DNA of 64,000 nucleotides from Hydrogenophilales bacterium (lineage in GTDB: Bacteria > Pseudomonadota > Gammaproteobacteria > Burkholderiales > Thiobacillaceae): NCBI GenBank assembly GCA_016719465.1, contig JADJYY010000003.1:45425-109424 (forward strand), given 5' to 3'. A model generated the notes under the pieces. It had not been told where the DNA came from, made no database searches, and saw only the letters and a list, made by a program, of their open reading frames with translations. The translations under genes and the position numbers were made by a program. This document shows positions 57,983 to 64,000 of this stretch, piece after piece; position 1 is the stretch's first letter; each line of letters starts with the position of its first letter.

Positions 57983-58037
57983 ATCGAACAAACCTAAACC
58001 AAAGCAGTCAAATATGCGCAGAACAATGAGGGCACAC

Positions 58038-61000
58038 TTACTGTTCAATCAACGCAATTTCTGCGGCATTCAAACCAAACAGGGCATACACCTCGGCATC
58101 GATCTCGCGTTCGCAGCGGGCGATTTCGGCGGATAAGGCAGCTACCTTTGCCTGATCGCCTTCGAAGCGGGTCTGCCAGGCGTCGCGTTCCGCCAGCGGG
58201 ATGGGACTCTTGAACTGTTTTTTCACCTCGTCATGAAAGGCTTTGAAATCCAGCGCCGGCCAGTCGGCGAGCTTGGTGGTCAGTTTCGAGGTGGTGCCAC
58301 CCGGCGCCAGATCGGTCAGGACGCGGCGGCGGAAATTGGCTTGCAGGTCACGGCGCGCCTCGGCGGCGCGTTGTGCGGATTCGGCGAGGGCAGCCAGGCG
58401 GGTACGGGTGGGGGTGTCTGCGGCGGGGATGGGTACGGTTTCAACGTATTGGGCACGCAGTTCTAGCCTCCATTCACCACCTCTCAACGGTGAGCAGATG
58501 CCATAAAGATATGTCCAGACGGCGCGTGAATTCAGAAGGCCGACAAGGTACCAGTCTGTTGTAGCCAGATAGAACAGCTTGTTGAGCGGGTAATAGCTTG
58601 TTTCATCAAGAGCAAATTTCGGGCCCTGGGAAATCTCGGGGTATAGCACCTTGGTTGACTGAAAGTCCTTTTCGAAGTCTGCCTGCGCCTGCTGCAACTC
58701 AAACCACGCCTGTTTGGTCGCCCGTTTCTCCAGCGCCTCCCGGAACGGCAGCAGATGACGCTTGATCGCCGGGTAGGTGTCAATATCCACCCGGTTTTTC
58801 GGAATGTAGATCAGCCAAAGGCCTTGCGACTCGATGCGCCATTTCTTCAAGTCCTTGCCTTCCAGGAAGGGCTTGAGCAGGTTGGCGGATTTCGGGTCTT
58901 CGGCAACCAGCCGGTCGCGGGTGGCGCGGTCCACCACGAAGGCGTCATTGAGGCCGGTCTTGATGCCATACAACGGCGCCCCGTAACGCTCCTTCAACGT
59001 CGGATGCCCATGTGTGAGCTTAGTGCGCAGCCGCGCCAGCGCATCGCATTCCAGCCGCCAGGCGTCCGTGCCGAGCTGGCTTTGCGGCATGGTCCCCGCG
59101 TGCTGGCTGAATTCCGCCGCCAGACTGGCCGGCATGGCAGCGCCCAGAGCGAGGAAACGGATGGCCTTTTCTCCCTCTCCCCCCGGGAGAGGGGCGGGGT
59201 CAGGGAAGGTTTTATCCAGAACCACGATGGCCGGATAGGTAGTGACGCCCTCGAATACCTGGATGTCGCCGAAATCCACCAGCGTGCGTATGTGCGCATG
59301 GTCGAGCAGATGGCGGCGCAACGGCCCGCCGGAACCGGTCTTGAAGAAGGTGGATGACGAGATGTAGCCGAGCCGGCCGCCCGGCTTGAGCAAGCGCAGT
59401 CCGAGCTCGTAGAAGTAGCCGTAGAGATCGGCGCGGTCACTGGCGACGGCGTAATGCTTTTCTAGATAAGGCTTGATGGCTTTCAGGCGTTCCATGCGCA
59501 CATAGGGCGGGTTGCCCAGCACCACGTCGAAACCGCCATCGGCGAAGACATCCGGGAAGGCCGCTTGCCAATCGAACGGTCTTGGCGTGTAGGCGCTGTC
59601 ATCGATCAGGCTGTTGCCGACGCGCAGGTTGGCTTCCAGGCTTTCCAGCGGCTTGCCGTATTGCGCGGTCTTCAGCCAGAGCGAGAGCTTGCTGATTTCG
59701 ATACTCTCGGGATTCAGGTCGACGCCGTAGAGGTTGCCGTTGAGGATTTCGCGGTTGATGTCGAAGAGGTCCGGATTGCCCGTGATGGCCTGAATTTGCT
59801 CGTTGACGCGGCGGTATTCGCCATCGAGCAGGTCGAAGGCGGCGACCAGGAAAGCACCGGAGCCGCAAGCCGGGTCGAGCACGCGAATCTGCCGCAGTTC
59901 TTCGCGCCAGGCATGCCAGAACAGGAATTCCACCAGGCGGGTTTTGTCCTTGAGCTTGGTTTTCGCACCGGCGAGCTTTTCCTCGGTCTTGCTGGGTTTG
60001 CGCCAGTTTCCGTCCGCGCCGCTGTATGCAACGCGCAGCGCGGCTTGGCGGTCGGCCAGATAGGTTCCCAGAGTTTCATCGACGATGAAGCGGGTAATGG
60101 CATCCGGCGTGTAGACGATGCCATCCTGCTTGCGCTTGCCGCTGGTGGAATAGCTGGTGCTCTTGATGTGCGCCTCCAGCGCGGACAGCGTGAAGCCCTC
60201 GCCGCCGGCCAGTTCAATCAGTTGTTCCAGGTCGCTAACCGATTGCTCGAAGATGTGGCCGAGCACGGTGACTGAAACGTCGTCGGCGAAGTCGTATTCG
60301 CCCAGGGCAGAGAACATCCGGCAGGCGTCATCCGGCACCACCAAGGCGTCCAGCAGCGGGTCGATGGCGAACAAGCCGCCGTTATAGGCAGGGATGCCAA
60401 GCTGGGGATTGCCCTTGTCTATGGCGCGGAACAAGCCCTGGAAGTTTTGCCAGACTGGACGCGGGTTGTAGTGGTCGCGGTGGCTCCAGGCTTGCGCCAA
60501 GGTTTTAGGCGGCAGCAGGCCGCGATCTTCGGCGAAGGCGACGAACAACACGCGATCGAGCAGTTTCTGCGCCGGTTCGATCAGGGCTTCGGCGTCATGC
60601 GCGTTGTGCTGCATCAGGGCGAGCAATAGGCTGATGCGCCAGGTCTTGTAATCGCTGTAGAGCTTCTGGGTGATAGCTTTTTCCGCCAGCGCGCTCTCGG
60701 CCAGGAGCTTGGCGGTGTCGCCGCCCAGCAGGCGCTCGGCGCAAAGCAGCAGGCGGAAGCGCTGGTAGGCGGCGTCGGAATCGGCCAGTTCCAGGATGTC
60801 GAAACGCTCATACACTTGGCGGGTGTGGCCGACCGCGTAGAGACGGAACTCCAGCATGTTGGAAACCAACAGGAACTGGCAGCCGGGGGTGTCCATCGCA
60901 TATTCCCAGACCTGCTGCACCGGGCTCTTGTAACGGCCCGGCATGATGGCATCGAGATCGGGGGTGTCCGCGCCCTTCAGTTCCACCGGGGCGATGACGA

Positions 61001-61301
61001 TCTTGCCGGCGGCGTTGAAATTGCCCAGGGCGGTATCCGCCGAGCCGCCGCCGGTACGTTTTTCATCGTTGATCGTCCAAGACGGGCCACTGCCAAAAGG
61101 TTGATAACCCAGGATTTCGACAAAGAAACGCTGGATGAACGGACCGCGTACTTCAGTTTCTCTCTGCTTGCGCAGCGCCCCGCTGCGTATGGTTTCTGCC
61201 CAGTCAGTCAGGAGTTTCTTATGTTCTGGTGGGGTGACCTGCGCGGAAGTGCGCTGATTGAGGAAGCGCCGATTGAACAGGGGGTTGTGAAACAGAGGCA
61301 T
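58038..61301 (-). CDS. Type IIG (Eco57I-like) restriction enzyme/DNA adenine methyltransferase
   Basis: A 1,087-residue single-chain R-M enzyme (from Met 61301). The N-terminal quarter has a nuclease-like PVELKGAD segment (PD-(D/E)xK); the central methyltransferase has motif I DPACGSGAFL and motif IV NPPYVRM; the C-terminal part (IESQGLWLIYIPKNRV..., LNKLFYLATTDWYLVGLLNSRAVW) is a target-recognition region. No separate specificity gene is seen. Residues around PDPAPLPGGEGEK (59161-59205) come from a CCTCTCCCCCCGGGAGAGG palindrome. An IS481-type element starts 18 bases upstream and may have cut off the native promoter. Confidence 0.88.
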   Translation of the reverse strand: MPLFHNPLFNRRFLNQRTSAQVTPPEHKKLLTDWAETIRSGALRKQRETEVRGPFIQRFFVEILGYQPFGSGPSWTINDEKRTGGGSADTALGNFNAAGKIVIAPVELKGADTPDLDAIMPGRYKSPVQQVWEYAMDTPGCQFLLVSNMLEFRLYAVGHTRQVYERFDILELADSDAAYQRFRLLLCAERLLGGDTAKLLAESALAEKAITQKLYSDYKTWRISLLLALMQHNAHDAEALIEPAQKLLDRVLFVAFAEDRGLLPPKTLAQAWSHRDHYNPRPVWQNFQGLFRAIDKGNPQLGIPAYNGGLFAIDPLLDALVVPDDACRMFSALGEYDFADDVSVTVLGHIFEQSVSDLEQLIELAGGEGFTLSALEAHIKSTSYSTSGKRKQDGIVYTPDAITRFIVDETLGTYLADRQAALRVAYSGADGNWRKPSKTEEKLAGAKTKLKDKTRLVEFLFWHAWREELRQIRVLDPACGSGAFLVAAFDLLDGEYRRVNEQIQAITGNPDLFDINREILNGNLYGVDLNPESIEISKLSLWLKTAQYGKPLESLEANLRVGNSLIDDSAYTPRPFDWQAAFPDVFADGGFDVVLGNPPYVRMERLKAIKPYLEKHYAVASDRADLYGYFYELGLRLLKPGGRLGYISSSTFFKTGSGGPLRRHLLDHAHIRTLVDFGDIQVFEGVTTYPAIVVLDKTFPDPAPLPGGEGEKAIRFLALGAAMPASLAAEFSQHAGTMPQSQLGTDAWRLECDALARLRTKLTHGHPTLKERYGAPLYGIKTGLNDAFVVDRATRDRLVAEDPKSANLLKPFLEGKDLKKWRIESQGLWLIYIPKNRVDIDTYPAIKRHLLPFREALEKRATKQAWFELQQAQADFEKDFQSTKVLYPEISQGPKFALDETSYYPLNKLFYLATTDWYLVGLLNSRAVWTYLYGICSPLRGGEWRLELRAQYVETVPIPAADTPTRTRLAALAESAQRAAEARRDLQANFRRRVLTDLAPGGTTSKLTTKLADWPALDFKAFHDEVKKQFKSPIPLAERDAWQTRFEGDQAKVAALSAEIARCEREIDAEVYALFGLNAAEIALIEQ

Positions 61302-61314
61302 TGGATGAGACTGC

Positions 61315-62124
61315 CTATATGTCATATCCCGGACGATCATAAGGCTTCCGATGAAACAGCTCGGGGTGAGATTTGAACCAATCTTTCATGGCCTGGATAG
61401 GCGGTTTACCGCCCAAAGCGGTTTGAGGAAGCTGATGGTTGTACAGGGAGACATAGCGATGCAAGGTTTCCTCCAGGTCCTGGCCCGAGACGAAGCGATG
61501 GGTCCTCAGGATATCCGCGATGCGGCCATTGAAGCGTTCCACCATGCCGTTGGTTTGCGGGGTTCTCGGCTGGGTCAGGCGGTGTTCGATCTCCAGGGCC
61601 TGACACAACTGGTCGAACTCATGGTTTCCCGTCGCCCGCCGATCCCTCGAACCGAACAGGCGGTCGGTGAACTCCTTGCCGTTGTCGGTCAGGAGCTTGG
61701 TGATCTTGATCGGGCAGGCCTTGGAGAGCGCCTTCAGGAAGGCCTTCGCGGACGCGGCCGTCTTGTTGGGCTTGATGGCGATGAACACCCAGCGGGTGGC
61801 GCGGTCGATGGCGACGAACAGATAGCGCCGGGTGGTCTCGTCAGCCATCTGGGGCAGGTATTTGATGTCCATGTGCAGGTAGCCCGGCAGATAGGCCTTG
61901 AACGGCTTGTGGGCGGCCTTCCCGGCCTCGGGCATCAGCTTGCGCAGGTTGCCGACGCCATGCCGGCGCAGGCAACGGTCCAGGCCGGAACGGGAAACGC
62001 TGGGGCAGAGAAATTCACGGGTCACCACCAGCAGGTCGTCCAGGGACAGCAACAGGCTCTTGCGCAGGTAGACGGCGATGACCTCCTGGGCCGCCCGAGT
62101 TCGACAGATAAAGCTACAACTCAT
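61315..62124 (-). CDS. IS481-family transposase, N-terminally short
   Basis: A 269-residue DDE transposase: first Asp in YLHMDIKYLPQM, second in KLLTDNGKEFTDR, Glu in QTNGMVERFNGRI. The usual 50-60 residues with the N-terminal helix-turn-helix are missing; homology begins at about AAQEVIAVYLRKSLLLSLDDLLVV. The ATG (62124) lies outside the apparent element end and the stop (61315-61317) just beyond the other end. Confidence 0.82.
   Translation of the reverse strand: MSCSFICRTRAAQEVIAVYLRKSLLLSLDDLLVVTREFLCPSVSRSGLDRCLRRHGVGNLRKLMPEAGKAAHKPFKAYLPGYLHMDIKYLPQMADETTRRYLFVAIDRATRWVFIAIKPNKTAASAKAFLKALSKACPIKITKLLTDNGKEFTDRLFGSRDRRATGNHEFDQLCQALEIEHRLTQPRTPQTNGMVERFNGRIADILRTHRFVSGQDLEETLHRYVSLYNHQLPQTALGGKPPIQAMKDWFKSHPELFHRKPYDRPGYDI
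61320..62106 (-). mobile_element. IS481-type element (short, possibly truncated)
   Basis: Bounded by TGTCATATCCCGG (61320-61332) on the left and, inverted, TGTCGAACTCGGG (62106-62094) on the right: 9 of 13 positions match. It carries one transposase ORF whose frame runs out through both ends. The right-end sequence occurs again, inverted, at 63981-63993. Confidence 0.55.
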
Positions 62125-62158
62125 TGATTATGCGAGAAACGCATAGTGGAATTTGGCA

Positions 62159-63838
62159 CTACATCGCCTTGGAATCGGGCTCGGGCAGGTTTACGGCATG
62201 GAAGAGCTCCCTCTGCTCAGGTGTCAGAGTTGAGAGGCCGCAGGCCGTCTGACGCTGATGCAGGGTGACCTGATGAAACTGAATCCGGCGCACGATCTCC
62301 AGGGCCCGCTCGGGCGAGTGGGTGGCGTGGTTCTGCTTCAAGCGCATACGCAGCACCCGATACAACACCAGCGCCAGGAAACAGATCAAGGCATGGGCAC
62401 GAATCCGCTCGGGCAGTCGGTGGAACACCGGCGCGATCTCGATCTCGCTCTTGAGCACCCGGAAGCCGCGCTCGATATCCGCCAGCGCCTTGTAACGACT
62501 GACGATCTCGGCGGGCGTGTGATCCGGCATGTTGGTTACCAGAATCAGCTTGCCATCCATCATCCGCGCCCGGTTCAGGACGCGCTCATCGATCTCGTAG
62601 GTGAACACGCTGGCCGACAGGTCGACCTTGATGATGTTCGCCAGGTGGGCATCCGCGACCGCCTTGTAAAAACGCGCGGTGGTGCCCGCATCCGACAGCC
62701 TCCTGCCCCGGTAGGTCTGGCCGGTGTCCTGTCCATCCAGCTTGCCCGCCCAGCGCGCCGCGTCGGCCTCCAGGGCGGCGATGCGCTCATCACGGGATGC
62801 CCCCTGTTCGGCGGCCACCTCCGGCCGATGCGCCACGATCAGACGAAAGCCTTGCCAGGCCAATTCGCCCACCACTTCGGCCGTGGCCGGCTGACAGGTG
62901 TGTTGATGGAATTCGGCCAGCAAGGCATCGAACTCCCCGTAACGCCGGGCCGGCACGGCCAGGATGAACTCCAGCGGTTCAGCGCCCACCTTGATCTGGC
63001 GGATGGCCTCCAGGTTATCCAGGCTGAGCAAGCCCCGATCCGCCACCAGCACCACCCGCTTGATCGGATAACGCGTCAGGACCTTCTCGATGGTCGGCAC
63101 CAGGGTCGCCGTCTCCGCCGCATTGCCGGCGAACACCTCATGATGAATCGGCAGGCCTTCGGCGGTTTGCACCACCCCCAGCATGACCTGGCGGGCAATG
63201 CCGCCATCCTTGGACAGTCCGAACTGGCGCACCTCGCCGGTCTGTTCGGTGCCGCCCTCGGTACGAATGGTGGTGAGGTCGTAGAAGACGATCGACAACT
63301 CCTGGTCGATCAGCGGGCGCAGCAGCCCGGACAGAGCCGACTCCATCGAGTCCGCGCACGCGTCAAGGGTGTCCATGGTGCGCAAGAGATGCTGGTGGGT
63401 GACCGTCTCCGCGGCCACGTCCGGCACCCGGCTTCCTTCCAGCCAGCGCAGGATGCCGAGCTTGGACTCGGGATCGCACAGGCGGTTGAACACCATCACG
63501 CGCAGCAAGCGTTCAGCATCGAACTGGCGGCGATTGCGCAATACCCGGCGAAACGCATCGGCAAAGCCGAGTTCCTTCCACAGCGCGGTGAGCAGCCAGG
63601 TGTCGCCGACGGAGCGGGCGGGGGCGAAGTCCACCGCGCCGGTGCCTTGTTCCAGCGTGGGTTTACCGGCCGCGCGCAGCAGGCCGTTGACCAGCGAATC
63701 CGCCTCGCCGGCGCGGATCGATTCAACCCGCCCAAGGGTGGCGATGATGCGTTGGCGGGAGGCGCCGGTGGCATCGCGGAAGGCTTCCACGAGCTTGACG
63801 TACTGCCGGGGGCCGGAGGTGGTGATCTTGACGAACAT
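62159..63838 (-). CDS. IS1634-family transposase
   Basis: A 559-residue DDE transposase of the IS1634/IS1549 type: DLTTIRTEGG (first Asp, IVFYDLTT), VVLVADRGLLSLDNL (second Asp) and KALADIERGFRVLKSEIEIAPVFHRLPERIRAHALICFLALVLYRVL (Glu). The CDS looks complete. Element ends are not certain: TAGTG stands at 62145 and its complement CACTA at 63896-63900. Confidence 0.92.
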   Translation of the reverse strand: MFVKITTSGPRQYVKLVEAFRDATGASRQRIIATLGRVESIRAGEADSLVNGLLRAAGKPTLEQGTGAVDFAPARSVGDTWLLTALWKELGFADAFRRVLRNRRQFDAERLLRVMVFNRLCDPESKLGILRWLEGSRVPDVAAETVTHQHLLRTMDTLDACADSMESALSGLLRPLIDQELSIVFYDLTTIRTEGGTEQTGEVRQFGLSKDGGIARQVMLGVVQTAEGLPIHHEVFAGNAAETATLVPTIEKVLTRYPIKRVVLVADRGLLSLDNLEAIRQIKVGAEPLEFILAVPARRYGEFDALLAEFHQHTCQPATAEVVGELAWQGFRLIVAHRPEVAAEQGASRDERIAALEADAARWAGKLDGQDTGQTYRGRRLSDAGTTARFYKAVADAHLANIIKVDLSASVFTYEIDERVLNRARMMDGKLILVTNMPDHTPAEIVSRYKALADIERGFRVLKSEIEIAPVFHRLPERIRAHALICFLALVLYRVLRMRLKQNHATHSPERALEIVRRIQFHQVTLHQRQTACGLSTLTPEQRELFHAVNLPEPDSKAM

Positions 63839-63980
63839 GTCGCCACTGTAAGACGGCCGTCCAGCCGATTCAATACTTCAATGAAAATAACGTGTCACTA
63901 CAGACAAAAACCGGACCCATCGCCAAGTCACTGTTCCTTCAGGGGTTCAGTTCGAAAATCAGCAGCAATCAGGCGAAAAG

Positions 63981-64000
63981 TGTCGAACTCGGGGGGCCGG
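63981..64000 (+). repeat. Start of an inverted second copy of the IS481-type end
   Basis: TGTCGAACTCGGG at 63981-63993 is the exact inverse of 62094-62106, and the next GGCC also matches after one change. The copy runs off the window. The two ends face away from the IS1634-type gene. Confidence 0.55.

Larger units (their letters stand above)
55580..57986 (+). mobile_element. IS91-family element with tyrosine recombinase and HUH transposase
   Basis: Two collinear genes (recombinase 55580-56455, transposase 56463-57629) plus a 3' region ending in a hairpin at 57929-57982 next to GAAC (57986-57989), the tetranucleotide at which IS91-type ori ends join target DNA. The left end is not determined; 55389-55579 and 57630-57928 show no other gene. 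Boundaries are approximate. Confidence 0.7.

Noticed and set aside
57630..58037. Protein-coding gene in the spacer after the IS91-type transposase
   Set aside because: Open frames there have no start signals or homology; the sequence looks like the non-coding end of the element.

Overview
The window is a GC-rich chromosomal segment that fits a betaproteobacterium (Rhodocyclales/Nitrosomonadales-like). The evidence is the homodimeric-type AceE, a lipoyl-domain/E3 fusion Lpd, YheS and EttA ABC-F proteins, a long-form HisG, a SoxY-like carrier and a PEP-CTERM protein. The genus cannot be fixed from the sequence alone. No rRNA, tRNA or CRISPR array was seen.

Layout. 1-1.7 kb: an M17 aminopeptidase and the start of a second gene, both on the minus strand. 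1.7-7.9 kb: pyruvate dehydrogenase operon aceE-aceF-lpd behind a good sigma70 promoter, ending in a terminator. 7.9-13.2 kb: an accessory island (broken higB, intact higA, frameshifted DUF4062-STAND ATPase) bracketed by a direct repeat of the lpd 3' end. 13.2-23.7 kb: thioesterase, second Lpd-like flavoprotein, OmpA-type lipoprotein, secreted proteins, adenylate/guanylate cyclase, membrane protein and a SWIM-SNF2 helicase that is frameshifted. 23.8-28.7 kb: yheS and ettA separated by a decayed PIN-toxin remnant, then an MNT/HEPN pair. 28.8-35.3 kb: DUF2914 membrane protein, DUF123 protein, pepD, OmpA-type lipoprotein, an orphan V-ATPase subunit I and slyX. 35.5-38.5 kb: a thioredoxin-LapG fusion translationally coupled to LapD. 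38.5-47.5 kb: housekeeping genes (hydratase, rRNA methyltransferase, rbgA-type GTPase, arfB, pgm, hisG, dtd) plus a lone SoxY-like protein and a TauD-type dioxygenase. 47.5-50.9 kb: a second small island (beta-propeller/dockerin protein and PEP-CTERM protein) bracketed by copies of the clpB 3' end. 50.9-55.4 kb: clpB with a heat-shock promoter, a vapBC pair, nadC. 55.4-64 kb: mobile region with an IS91-type element carrying its own tyrosine recombinase, a type IIG restriction-modification gene, an IS481-type element and an IS1634-type element.

Three themes stand out. (1) Two islands sit at 3' ends of housekeeping genes (lpd, clpB) with a leftover copy of that 3' end on the far side. (2) G/C-rich repeats typical of the intergenic spacers of this genome also occur in-frame inside at least six proteins (M17 peptidase, AceE, AceF, Lpd, YheS, the R-M enzyme). 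(3) The LapD/LapG pair is unusual: LapG is fused to a TlpA-like thioredoxin domain and its catalytic Cys is Ser. Several genes carry single frameshifts or a nonsense codon (higB, STAND ATPase, SNF2, thioesterase, propeller protein). These could be real decay or assembly errors, and read-level checking would decide.
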